Shown here one piece after another: positions 1-6,310 of a stretch of 20,803 nucleotides of DNA (position 1 is its first letter; each line of letters starts with the position of its first letter). The stretch lies in IMG/VR virus record IMGVR_UViG_3300025687_000421, positions 1 to 20,803 of that record; one strand, written 5' to 3'. The position numbers and the translations under genes are program-made. Under the pieces are notes generated by a model, which was given only the letters and a program-made list of their open reading frames with translations, did not search any database and was not told the origin of the DNA. The DNA comes from a virus.

Positions 1-235
1 CTTCACACCATTTTAAAATATAAGGGTAAAGACCTACATATATTTGGCCTGTTGCATAAGAAAATAAACGAATTTTTCCATCCCAAACTCTATTTCTAAA
101 CTGAGGCATAAACTTAAAACCAGGAACCTCAAAAGTAAAATACTCTCCTAGTTCTCGTCTAATATCAGCGTCAGCCTCTATTTTTAAATAGACTTCATTT
201 TTTTTATCAATAATAATATATTTTACGGTTGTCAT
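1..235 (-). CDS. uvsW: UvsW-like DNA helicase, N-terminal fragment (cut by window edge)
   Basis: Only the first 78 codons are present; the gene runs off the left edge. The start is the ATG at 235 (protein begins MTTVKYIIIDKKNEVY). Residues about 20-75 resemble the N-terminal domain of T4 UvsW: an acidic, aromatic stretch, then FEVPGFKFMPQFRNRVWDGK and IRLF, matching the T4 pattern F-x-A-D-G-Y-x-F-N-P-R-F-R-x-G-N-W-D-G-R-I-R-L. In T4, UvsW is a superfamily 2 helicase that unwinds R-loops and branched DNA and helps move replication from origin-dependent to recombination-dependent mode; its N-terminal domain contributes to DNA binding. The helicase motifs themselves lie outside the window. The nearby uvsY gene supports the call. 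No good Shine-Dalgarno is visible before the ATG. Confidence 0.85.
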   Translation of the reverse strand, partial: MTTVKYIIIDKKNEVYLKIEADADIRRELGEYFTFEVPGFKFMPQFRNRVWDGKIRLFSYATGQIYVGLYPYILKWCE

Positions 236-262
236 AGAAACATAACGAGATGATATAAACTA

Positions 263-940
263 TCAATCTACTATTTTATTTAGGTTTCTATAACTAGCTG
301 GTAATCCTAATAAAGGTCTACCGTCATAGACATTTTGAAACTGTCCATCTATTTCATTGTAATGTAAAAATAACTGTGCGTGATTTAGTCCAGGATATGG
401 TTCTCTCCAATGTTCTACTTCACAACCTCTATATACAATAATATCACCAGGTTTCATATGTAAAGGAGTTCCTTTACCACCATCTTCTTTTGAAATAAAC
501 ATTGGCCAGTTCCAATCTTTGTGTTCTTTGGATAAATTTGAAGTGTCATATCCTAAACAAAGAGTTGCTGATATTTCACAACTTGGTCTGTCTTTATGTC
601 TTTTTAAATCATTATTTTGAACATATAATCTATGGTAAGAATAAGTTGGCATTAATTTAATACCTGTTAGATATTGTAATTTTGTTGTACCTAATTCTAA
701 AACAGAATCCATAATAGGATCGCCATATAAACTAAACGCTCCAGGTGCTTGAGTATCATTAAATTTACCCCAACGATCTTCGTCATAAGGACTTCTTTGT
801 CTTTCAAACCATTCTAATCTTTTAGCATTATTTTTAACGTGATTGTATAAAATTTCACAAGCATTTGTATCAATAAATCCTGTTGAAAGTAAATAACTAT
901 TGTCTTTAAAAAATTTAGCTGACTTTTCGTTAAATTGCAT
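263..940 (-). CDS. 2OG-Fe(II) dioxygenase-like protein (225 aa)
   Basis: Probable 2-oxoglutarate/Fe(II)-dependent dioxygenase with a double-stranded beta-helix fold. The iron triad appears to be H115-x-D117 (in RHKDRPSCE) with distal H177 (in EVEHWREPYPG). A YHRLYV strand precedes the first motif, a CEISATLCLGY strand follows it, and MKPGDIIVYRG stands just before the distal His, as usual for this fold. The 2OG-binding basic residue is less clear than in the neighbouring genes. A Shine-Dalgarno AGGAGA sits 5 nt before the ATG and overlaps the TAG stop of the upstream dioxygenase gene, so the two are probably translated together. This protein is distinct in sequence from the next two dioxygenases, so it is not a recent duplicate. 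The substrate is unknown; modification of virion protein, nucleotide or host metabolite are all open. Confidence 0.72.
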   Translation of the reverse strand: MQFNEKSAKFFKDNSYLLSTGFIDTNACEILYNHVKNNAKRLEWFERQRSPYDEDRWGKFNDTQAPGAFSLYGDPIMDSVLELGTTKLQYLTGIKLMPTYSYHRLYVQNNDLKRHKDRPSCEISATLCLGYDTSNLSKEHKDWNWPMFISKEDGGKGTPLHMKPGDIIVYRGCEVEHWREPYPGLNHAQLFLHYNEIDGQFQNVYDGRPLLGLPASYRNLNKIVD

Positions 941-948
941 AATATCTC

Positions 949-1710
949 CTATCTAAATGGTTTTCCATTTACCCACAATACTAAAGAATATCTAGTCCCC
1001 TTAGTTACAGGTGTAACTTGATGAAATTGAAAAGAAGGAAATACTACTAAAGATCCTTGATCTTTTATTTCTTCACAAGTATGAAATCTATTTGGAGCGT
1101 GAGGACCGTAATCAAATTTTAAATATCCTCCCTCATAAGAATTGGCAGGACTTAGATTAACAGTAATGCTTATTTTTCTCACTTTACCTACTAAATCATA
1201 ATTAGTAGTAAATTTATATTTTTTATTTTCATAATCTTCTTTAGGTGTTATTCCTGGAATGTATCTTCTATAAGCTCCGTAATAATCTGAATCACCATCT
1301 GAATGCCAACCATAAAAACCGCCTTTTTCATATACAGTAAATTGTGCTGGTTCAAAAGTATCATAATCCCAATTCCAAGTTGTTCTTTCATTAGCTATGT
1401 CTAAAAAATGTTTTAATTTTCTAAAAATCCATTCTTCACTTAACCAACCTACTTTACTATCTCTAACATAATATTTTTCTTCTTTATAATCTTTATCGGC
1501 TTTCTTAATTTCTTCGGTTGTGACATCTAATTTAGGTCCTTTAAATTCTTTATCAGCACCTTTGTATATACCACCGTGTACAGTACCATAAGGACTTCCA
1601 CCTTTAGCTACTCTATTATTAATGTCTTCTTTTCCAAGTCTAATAATTTCATTACACTCATCAGGTGTAAAAGCACTTTTAAAATAATAAAATGTATCGT
1701 ATAATTGCAT
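949..1710 (-). CDS. 2OG-Fe(II) dioxygenase, prolyl-hydroxylase/PKHD type (253 aa)
   Basis: Full dioxygenase signature: H136-x-D138 (YGWHSDGDSD), distal H230 (FPSFQFHQV) and the 2OG-binding R240 (VTKGTRYSLVLWV). The strand YEGGYLKFD (about 192-200) is typical of the prolyl 4-hydroxylase alpha-subunit/PKHD-type family. The C-terminus is clearly paralogous to the next gene upstream (1724-2284): both have PSF-x2-H-x-V-x-PVTKG-x-R and end in a G-x-PF-R/K motif, which suggests an old tandem duplication. The reaction would couple oxidative decarboxylation of 2-oxoglutarate to hydroxylation of an unknown substrate, probably in the cytoplasm. No Shine-Dalgarno precedes the ATG. Instead an exact late box TATAAATA ends 5 nt before it, so the mRNA may start at the AUG. 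Confidence 0.85.
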   Translation of the reverse strand: MQLYDTFYYFKSAFTPDECNEIIRLGKEDINNRVAKGGSPYGTVHGGIYKGADKEFKGPKLDVTTEEIKKADKDYKEEKYYVRDSKVGWLSEEWIFRKLKHFLDIANERTTWNWDYDTFEPAQFTVYEKGGFYGWHSDGDSDYYGAYRRYIPGITPKEDYENKKYKFTTNYDLVGKVRKISITVNLSPANSYEGGYLKFDYGPHAPNRFHTCEEIKDQGSLVVFPSFQFHQVTPVTKGTRYSLVLWVNGKPFR

Positions 1711-1715
1711 AGTCT

Positions 1716-1723
1716 TATTTATA
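1716..1723 (-). promoter_or_regulatory. T4-type late promoter box TATAAATA, 5 nt before ATG
   Basis: Exact minus-strand TATAAATA directly abutting the TAA stop of the gene at 1724-2284 and followed by AGACT then the ATG at 1710. In T4 the late box spans about -13 to -6, which would place +1 on the A of the ATG. Confidence 0.7.
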
Positions 1724-2284
1724 TTACTTAAATGGATCTCCTACAGCCCATCCAACTAATACCTTTCTTATTCCTTTAGTAACAGGTTTGACTCTATGCC
1801 ATACAAATGACGGAAAACTAATTATAGTACCCATACTAAATTGTTTGTTAAATTTATAATATAAATGTTTTTCAGGTTTAGGATTTGGATAAGATAACTC
1901 AAATTCACCACCCTCATAATCTTCATTCAAACATATGGTAAAACTTATTTTTCTAATTGTATTGTCTTTATAAGGTTGTTTATGGCTATCTATATGCCAA
2001 TCATAATGATTACCTACCTCGTAAATAGTATATTGTAGAGGTTCAAATTTTTGTAATTGAAAATTCCATTTACTTCTTTGATTGTGTGTTTGAATAACTT
2101 TACTTATTTCTTTTGAAATTTTTGGAGAATTTAACCATTTAATTTTAGAGTTTCTATTTTTTACATTACCATCTTGTATCGTGCCTTCTTGTATTTTTAC
2201 TTGTCCTGCTATATCTTCAACTTGTTTACAAAAGTCTTTATCAAAGTAACCGATACTTAAACAATGATTATATTCCAAATACAT
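1724..2284 (-). CDS. 2OG-Fe(II) dioxygenase, prolyl-hydroxylase/PKHD type (186 aa)
   Basis: The iron ligands are H97-x-D99 (YDWHIDSH) and H163 (FPSFVWHRV), with 2OG-binding R173 (VTKGIRKVLVGW); the strand DYEGGEFEL (122-130) matches the prolyl-hydroxylase-like fold. It is a paralogue of the 253-aa gene downstream but shorter in the N-terminal half. An ATG 30 nt further upstream (2314) is open, but I chose 2284: it has AGGAG at a 7-nt spacing and forms a TAATG stop-start overlap with uvsY, a junction style used elsewhere in this window (7380, 17812). This start implies translational coupling to uvsY, so the enzyme may be made earlier than the purely late genes. Substrate unknown. Confidence 0.85.
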   Translation of the reverse strand: MYLEYNHCLSIGYFDKDFCKQVEDIAGQVKIQEGTIQDGNVKNRNSKIKWLNSPKISKEISKVIQTHNQRSKWNFQLQKFEPLQYTIYEVGNHYDWHIDSHKQPYKDNTIRKISFTICLNEDYEGGEFELSYPNPKPEKHLYYKFNKQFSMGTIISFPSFVWHRVKPVTKGIRKVLVGWAVGDPFK

Positions 2285-2712
2285 TAAATTGCTCCTGAAG
2301 TAAACCTTTTCCACTCAATAGCGTTTTTAATTGTAAATGTTCTATTTGATATTTGTCTAATTGTTCTATCTAAAAAATCAACAGTTGTATCTAAGTAATC
2401 AAGTTTTTGTTTTGATTTTATTAGTTCTTCGTCTGCCTCTAAGTATTTGTCAATATCTGTTTTTAATATTTTTAAATCAAATGGTTTTTCTGCATATACT
2501 TTAGGTTCAGCTTTGCCTGTATAATATTCCCATTTACTCCTTCTCAATGAATAATAATCTGTATTTGCCTTACTTAACATTAACTTAAACTTTGTTAAGT
2601 ATTTCATATACTTGTTATGTAATTGAGGTGTTTTAAGAGATTCTAAGTCTAACTCAGTATCGTTAATTTTTAAATCGTTATCTGCTTCGTTTTGTAATTG
2701 TTCTAAATCCAT
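2284..2712 (-). CDS. uvsY: UvsY-like recombination mediator (142 aa)
   Basis: Small, charged, mostly helical protein matching T4 UvsY (137 aa) in length and layout: MDLEQLQNEADNDLKI at the N-terminus, a central DYYSLRRSKWEYYTGKAEP (T4 has a comparable aromatic DYYSGRG stretch), and a C-terminal DFLDRTIRQISNRTFTIKNA resembling the T4 tail that ends in SRGFAIKHIQDMRAFE. UvsY loads the UvsX recombinase on single-stranded DNA coated by gp32, and so supports recombination-dependent replication and repair. Neither UvsX nor gp32 is in the window, but uvsW is just downstream, as in the T4 uvsW/uvsY cluster. A sigma70-like promoter lies in the 58-nt gap before it (see 2740-2768), suggesting expression before the late phase; the RBS is a modest AAGGTA. 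The stop overlaps the next start as TAATG. Confidence 0.88.
   Translation of the reverse strand: MDLEQLQNEADNDLKINDTELDLESLKTPQLHNKYMKYLTKFKLMLSKANTDYYSLRRSKWEYYTGKAEPKVYAEKPFDLKILKTDIDKYLEADEELIKSKQKLDYLDTTVDFLDRTIRQISNRTFTIKNAIEWKRFTSGAI
2292..2296 (-). promoter_or_regulatory. Shine-Dalgarno deciding the start at 2284
   Basis: Minus-strand AGGAG located 7 nt before the ATG at 2284, inside the end of uvsY. It favours this internal Met over the in-frame ATG at 2314, which has no comparable site. Confidence 0.7.
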
Positions 2713-2739
2713 AATTTAATTTACCTTTTTATTCACTTC

Positions 2740-2768
2740 ATTATAACACAAAACCTGAAAAAAATCAA
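2740..2768 (-). promoter_or_regulatory. Sigma70-type promoter with extended -10 upstream of uvsY
   Basis: On the minus strand, TTGATT (2768-2763), a 17-nt spacer, then a perfect TATAAT (2745-2740) preceded by TGT, an extended -10 of the TGn form. It fills the gap directly after the stop of the tail-tube-like gene at 2771 and lies 28 nt before the uvsY ATG. Every other clear promoter here is of the late TATAAATA type, so this one probably drives early or middle expression of uvsY and the genes behind it by host RNA polymerase. No MotA-like box was identified. Confidence 0.65.
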
Positions 2769-2770
2769 GC

Positions 2771-3394
2771 TTATGTGTGAGTTACTGTTGTTGTAGATGA
2801 TCCTACATTTGCAAATTTATATATTTGATATTTAAATACACAATTTACTGTTAAGTAATTTACGTCTGTGGCCTGTTGATTATACTGTAAAGGTCCAATA
2901 GATATAGGAAATAAATCTGAAAATCTTATTTCCACAACTGGATTGTTCTTACTAGTTAATATCATTAAGGTAGCATCGGAGAGAGTGGATCCTGCGTTAG
3001 GAGCGCCATATTTTACTTTTCCTATCTCTCTACTCACACTACCTGAAGATGTTGGGAATCTATCTGTATTTGCATTTGACAAAGCTGCGTATTCTGTGTG
3101 ATCTGTTGGAAATCCTAATCCTGTTAACCAGTTATGTAATTCCTGATAGTTTTCTAAGTTTTCATCTACAAGAAAAGTAACATCTAAATCCTGATATGTT
3201 AGTTTTTCACCAGGAACAGGTATGTCTTTTAATGGTGTTCTTTGTTCTTGGAAATTTAATGAAATGCCAGGTACATTAATAGCTGTGCAAAAGTATTCTA
3301 CTTTTGGTAGTTTGATTATATTAAATTTAAACTGTGTAGGACTAGCATAGTCTATTTTTGTAGGCTGTCTTGTATATGAATTTGTTACTGTCAT
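2771..3394 (-). CDS. Tail-tube-fold virion protein (gp19/gp54-like, 207 aa)
   Basis: Probable tail protein. The first 100 residues follow the layout of gp19 in this same phage (10189-10716): PTQFKFNI then PKVEYFCTAINVPGISL, a charged loop, PVPGEKLTYQDLDVTFLVD, and a helix LENYQELHNWLTGLGFP. gp19 has ANQFKVTM, DLAFLCRSTQIPAMTI, IKIAGDRTFADWSITVYND and FRLRNAFERWQNGI at corresponding places. The C-terminal strands also match, FKYQIYKFA here against FKYQYFETN in gp19. In T4 the tube fold is shared by gp19 and the tube initiator gp54 (about 320 aa); this protein is much shorter than gp54, and a tail-completion role (gp3-like) is also possible. A late-like box CATAAATA ends 5 nt before the ATG, with no Shine-Dalgarno. 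Confidence 0.65.
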   Translation of the reverse strand: MTVTNSYTRQPTKIDYASPTQFKFNIIKLPKVEYFCTAINVPGISLNFQEQRTPLKDIPVPGEKLTYQDLDVTFLVDENLENYQELHNWLTGLGFPTDHTEYAALSNANTDRFPTSSGSVSREIGKVKYGAPNAGSTLSDATLMILTSKNNPVVEIRFSDLFPISIGPLQYNQQATDVNYLTVNCVFKYQIYKFANVGSSTTTVTHT

Positions 3395-3399
3395 AATAC

Positions 3400-3407
3400 T
3401 ATTTATG
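3400..3407 (-). promoter_or_regulatory. Late-promoter-like box CATAAATA, 5 nt before ATG
   Basis: One mismatch from TATAAATA. It lies 1 nt after the TAA of the 78-aa gene and is followed by GTATT and the ATG at 3394. The spacing matches the boxes at 1716, 3651 and 16460. Confidence 0.5.
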
Positions 3408-3408
3408 C

Positions 3409-3645
3409 TTATTGTGGTAGTGTTTTTGACTCACCAAGTTTGATTATACCCTCTATAACCGTGTTAATATTACCATTTTCTTCTAGTTTTTCAATACAAG
3501 GTTTCTCTTGTGTAGTCTTTTGATCTTTCTCACATAATGCTTGTTCAGGTTTATCCTTTTCACAAGCATTTACCCAAGTAAAAGCTATTAACATTAGTAA
3601 CACTATTAAGAATATGTAAAGGTATTGTATGAGTATTTTTTTCAT
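3409..3645 (-). CDS. Small exported or membrane-anchored cysteine-containing protein (78 aa)
   Basis: I do not recognise a family. The N-terminus is a clear signal or membrane segment: MKK, then about 20 hydrophobic residues (ILIQYLYIFLIVLLMLIAF), ending TWVNAC at Cys28. VNA|C suits signal peptidase I; it is only a weak lipobox because Asn is at -2. The rest is charged with two more cysteines (38 and 50) and a possible helix NTVIEGIIKLGES. It stands just after the gp23 terminator and just before a tail gene. Possible roles are an inner-membrane or periplasmic accessory, such as a spanin-like or superinfection-exclusion protein, but none is shown. The start has no Shine-Dalgarno; a TAAATA motif ends 5 nt upstream. 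Confidence 0.65.
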   Translation of the reverse strand: MKKILIQYLYIFLIVLLMLIAFTWVNACEKDKPEQALCEKDQKTTQEKPCIEKLEENGNINTVIEGIIKLGESKTLPQ

Positions 3646-3650
3646 ATTAT

Positions 3651-3658
3651 TATTTAGG
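3651..3658 (-). promoter_or_regulatory. Degenerate late-promoter-like box CCTAAATA, 5 nt before ATG
   Basis: Two mismatches from TATAAATA, at its first two positions. It lies immediately after the T-run of the gp23 terminator and is followed by ATAAT and the ATG at 3645. The position, right after a terminator and at the repeated 5-nt spacing, argues for function more than the match does. Confidence 0.35.
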
Positions 3659-3660
3659 CC

Positions 3661-3691
3661 AAAAAAAAGGGCGGGTTTTTATGCCCGCCCT
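3661..3691 (-). terminator. Strong intrinsic terminator after gp23
   Basis: On the minus strand, an 8-bp perfect stem AGGGCGGG / CCCGCCCT with an 8-nt loop, followed by a run of T residues. It begins 33 nt after the gp23 stop. The stem is GC-rich in a very AT-rich region. It should end the head-gene transcript and separate it from the genes below. Confidence 0.93.
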
Positions 3692-3723
3692 CTTAATATT
3701 GTTCAAGTGAACAAACTTAATTA

Positions 3724-5067
3724 TTACATTAAGTTCGCAACTTGTACTCGTCTGTAGTATCTGTTGCTGTTAGCAGAACCAACACCGTTGATTGAAGCAG
3801 CACCTGATCCAGCATTTTCAGCAAATGGGTTTGCTTGCATACCGTATCTAGTTTTGAATCCAATCTTAGGTTGGAAAGTGTCCTGACCAACTGCTCTGAC
3901 CATTTGTAGTGGTACATATGGGCAGTAGAAAATACCAGCGTCATATTGAGATGTACCTTTGTAACCTACTACGAAATATTGTTTCGCAGTTGAGTTAGCT
4001 GAGTACGGATCAATGTACACTTTGTATCTTCCGTTTAATACACCAGCGAAAGTATTTCCAGTGTCGTCAACGCTTAAGTTGTTGTTTAAAGCTGGAGCGT
4101 AATCTAATACACCTGCCATTTGTAAAGCACTAGCAACATCTGAAGAAGTGATTAGGATGTTACCTTTTCCTCTTCTTGTTTCTTGTGCGATAGCATTTGC
4201 TTCTCTCTCAACTTGGAACATTAAACCTTTGAATCTTTCAACAGACCATCTTCCGTTTGAGTCTGTATCTAAATCAAAGATACCTGCATTTGTTACGTTA
4301 CCTGTTTGAGCACCAATTTTAGCCACTTGATAAATTGTTCTTACAACTTCTCTATTGATTTCCGCAAGGATTTCAGCAGATAAGATGTTCGCCAATTCAG
4401 TTTCAGCGTCTAATCCGTGGATTGCTTTAAGGTCTTGTGCAAGTTCCATTGTGTATTCTGCTTTAAGAGCTCTCGATTTAGCAGTCACAGTTGATTTCTC
4501 AATTGAGAACGCCATTTCAGCAAAGCTGTTTCCAGAAGAATCACCTAAAGCTTCAGCAGTAGCTGTTGCCATAGCAGAACCAGTTGAATAAGCACCTGCT
4601 GGTGAGTCATTCAATAGTGCTGGGTTTGTACCTGCGTGAGTTGAGTTAGCATCAATACCTGCTACAGTTGAATCTCCAGCTGCGTTTCTAGCAGAGAAGT
4701 CTGTATCAGCTTCATTGAATAAAGCCTCAGTTCCGTTTTGAGAAGCATATTTAGCTCTCATAGCGAAAATTAGACCTGTTGGTCCAGTCATTGGTTGTAC
4801 GCCTGCGATATCGTAAGCGATAAGATTTGGCATTGCTCTTCTTACCAATGAGATCATAATTGGATCCCAATTTTGTACGTAAGAAGCGTCTGTGCTGTTT
4901 TGTGGAGCAGCTTCAGACATAAACGCTCTATCTTCTCTTATAGCTCTTTCTTGGTTTTCCAAGATAACAGCAGTGACCGCATTCCTATAACTATCCGTTA
5001 CTTTTGGGAGTTCTGGATGCTCAAGGACGGGCTGCCATTTTTTTATTAGTTGTTCTGATAAATACAT
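3724..5067 (-). CDS. 23: gp23 major capsid protein (447 aa)
   Basis: HK97-fold major head protein that forms the hexamers of the T4-like shell. Recognised from the N-terminal block SYVQNWDPIMISLVRRAMPN and LIAYDIAGVQPMTGPTGLIF, the middle helix-rich segment with LSAEILAEINREVVRTI, and the C-terminal block DTFQPKIGFKTRYGMQANPF. It is shorter than T4 gp23 (521 aa). T4 gp23 loses an N-terminal propeptide to the gp21 protease after a glutamate. Candidate sites here are FMSE|AAP (after E52) or IRE|D (after E45), inferred from the hydrophobic-x-Glu rule. It is the last gene before the terminator, with a strong RBS AAAGGGAGA, as expected for the most abundant protein. No separate vertex protein gp24 gene is visible. 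Confidence 0.95.
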   Translation of the reverse strand: MYLSEQLIKKWQPVLEHPELPKVTDSYRNAVTAVILENQERAIREDRAFMSEAAPQNSTDASYVQNWDPIMISLVRRAMPNLIAYDIAGVQPMTGPTGLIFAMRAKYASQNGTEALFNEADTDFSARNAAGDSTVAGIDANSTHAGTNPALLNDSPAGAYSTGSAMATATAEALGDSSGNSFAEMAFSIEKSTVTAKSRALKAEYTMELAQDLKAIHGLDAETELANILSAEILAEINREVVRTIYQVAKIGAQTGNVTNAGIFDLDTDSNGRWSVERFKGLMFQVEREANAIAQETRRGKGNILITSSDVASALQMAGVLDYAPALNNNLSVDDTGNTFAGVLNGRYKVYIDPYSANSTAKQYFVVGYKGTSQYDAGIFYCPYVPLQMVRAVGQDTFQPKIGFKTRYGMQANPFAENAGSGAASINGVGSANSNRYYRRVQVANLM

Positions 5068-5086
5068 TTGTTTTTATCTCCCTTTA

Positions 5087-6229
5087 TTATTTGTTAGACA
5101 ATTTAATGTCTTTTGTTTTGCTGATAGCGGCCGTGTATGCTGACATAGCTGATGTCATATCAACATCTCCTGTTTCGCCCTCGGTCACGTTATCAATTTC
5201 ATTTGTTGATGAAATTTCTTTTTGTCCAAAGTAAGACTCTTTAATTGTACTTACTTTTTTCTTAAATTCATCTGCATTAGAATACTCAACTTCTTCTGCA
5301 AGTTTGCTGAATTTTTCTTTTTGAGTGTCAGTTAAAGAAGATGATACTTCGTCTAAAATATCTTTCTTAGTTAAATGGCCATTCGTTTTTGATAATTCAA
5401 CATTCTTTTCGATTTGCTCATTCAATTTCTTGTTAAGCTCTTCGATTTGTGAAGCTTGATCTTCCAACACATCATATTTTTCGTCTGGTACATTTATATA
5501 ATGATCTTCAAATAATTTTTTCAGACCAGATATAAAGTCTTCAGCGATTTCGCCTTTGATACCTCTTTCTATAGCGATCTCGTTTTGTTTCATCCATTCC
5601 TCAACTACGTAGTTCAGGTAAGAGTCAACTTTTTCTACAAGTTCCGCTTTAGAAGATTCGGTTTCTTCTTTCAATTTCTCAGCATAATCAGCTTCCATTT
5701 TTTCTTTTGCTTCTGCAATTCTAACTTTTACAGCAGATTCAAAAATAGTTGCCGCTTTTGCTTTAAATTCTTCAGTAAGATTTTCGTCACCGATTAATGC
5801 TTTCACATCATCTGATAAGTCGATTTCTTCTTTTTTCATATCTTTCTTATCGTGGTAACCTTCTTCTTTTTCTTGTTTCTTTTTCAAAGCATCCAAGGCT
5901 GCCTTTGGCATTTCTCCCTCAGTCACTTCTTCTTTTTCTTCCACTTTCATACTTTCGCCAGGATTAGCAACTTTAGTTACACCAGCGTCTGTGTCTGGTT
6001 TACCACTTGCATCGCCATCGTCAGCTTTAGCATTTACAGCGTCAGAAACTTTTTTATTTTTCTTAGTAGCGTCTGGATTGCTGTCAGTTGGTTTAACAAC
6101 TGCTGATCCTAAATCTTCAGCTTCGTTAGAAAGCTTTGTTGATTCAGGTGCTACAGCATTCTTTTTCGGAGCATCAGCGTCTGAATTTGCTGCTGCTTCA
6201 ACTACTGTATTTTGCTTTTCTGTAGCCAT
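5087..6229 (-). CDS. 22: gp22 prohead scaffold core protein (380 aa)
   Basis: Internal scaffold around which gp23 assembles; in T4 it is degraded by gp21 during maturation. Residues 1-135 are low-complexity and rich in Ala, Asp, Glu, Lys and Ser, probably disordered. From about 137 (IDLSDDVKALIGDENLTEEF) the protein becomes helical and coiled-coil-like, with the conserved-looking core VVEEWMKQNEIAIERGIKGE (208-227), then FISGLKKLFEDHYINVPDEK and a Glu/Lys/Leu heptad region to about 290. It is longer than T4 gp22 (269 aa), mostly through the N-terminal segment. Order gp21-gp22-gp23 supports the call. The start has AAGGAG at good spacing, and an exact late promoter box lies 56 nt upstream. Confidence 0.9.
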   Translation of the reverse strand: MATEKQNTVVEAAANSDADAPKKNAVAPESTKLSNEAEDLGSAVVKPTDSNPDATKKNKKVSDAVNAKADDGDASGKPDTDAGVTKVANPGESMKVEEKEEVTEGEMPKAALDALKKKQEKEEGYHDKKDMKKEEIDLSDDVKALIGDENLTEEFKAKAATIFESAVKVRIAEAKEKMEADYAEKLKEETESSKAELVEKVDSYLNYVVEEWMKQNEIAIERGIKGEIAEDFISGLKKLFEDHYINVPDEKYDVLEDQASQIEELNKKLNEQIEKNVELSKTNGHLTKKDILDEVSSSLTDTQKEKFSKLAEEVEYSNADEFKKKVSTIKESYFGQKEISSTNEIDNVTEGETGDVDMTSAMSAYTAAISKTKDIKLSNK

Positions 6230-6252
6230 TGAGAATACTCCTTTTTATATTA

Positions 6253-6266
6253 TTAATTCGAATTAA
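6253..6266. repeat. 14-bp perfect palindrome in the gp22 leader
   Basis: TTAATTCGAATTAA reads the same on both strands. It lies between the late box at 6286-6293 and the gp22 RBS. It could be a protein-binding site or a weak RNA hairpin; chance is plausible in AT-rich DNA. Confidence 0.4.
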
Positions 6267-6285
6267 AAATATCTCTTTTACTAGA

Positions 6286-6293
6286 TATTTATA
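6286..6293 (-). promoter_or_regulatory. Late promoter TATAAATA for gp22-gp23
   Basis: Exact minus-strand TATAAATA in the 81-nt gap between gp21 and gp22, 56 nt before the gp22 ATG. No late box precedes gp23 itself, so this is the nearest promoter for the scaffold-capsid pair that ends at the 3661-3691 terminator. Confidence 0.8.
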
Positions 6294-6310
6294 ATTTCTT
6301 TACCTTTTAA

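Noticed and set aside
236-262. Possible sigma70 promoter (TTGATA ... TATGTT) before uvsW
   Set aside because: The -10 is poor and would lie within a few bases of the start codon; it is not convincing compared with the promoter before uvsY.
2285-2314. Ten-codon N-terminal extension of the 186-aa dioxygenase (start at 2314)
   Set aside because: It lies wholly inside uvsY, has no RBS, and the ATG at 2284 has AGGAG and a TAATG overlap.
3729-3944. 71-codon ATG-initiated frame on the minus strand inside the gp23 C-terminal region
   Set aside because: It lies within gp23 in another frame, has an odd His/Tyr/Ser composition and no independent start signal; it is a shadow of the capsid gene.
5585-6266. 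Three plus-strand open frames opposite gp22, very rich in Phe and Ser
   Set aside because: They are the antisense of a Lys/Glu-rich low-complexity gene, which reads as Phe/Ser runs; no RBS or plausible fold.
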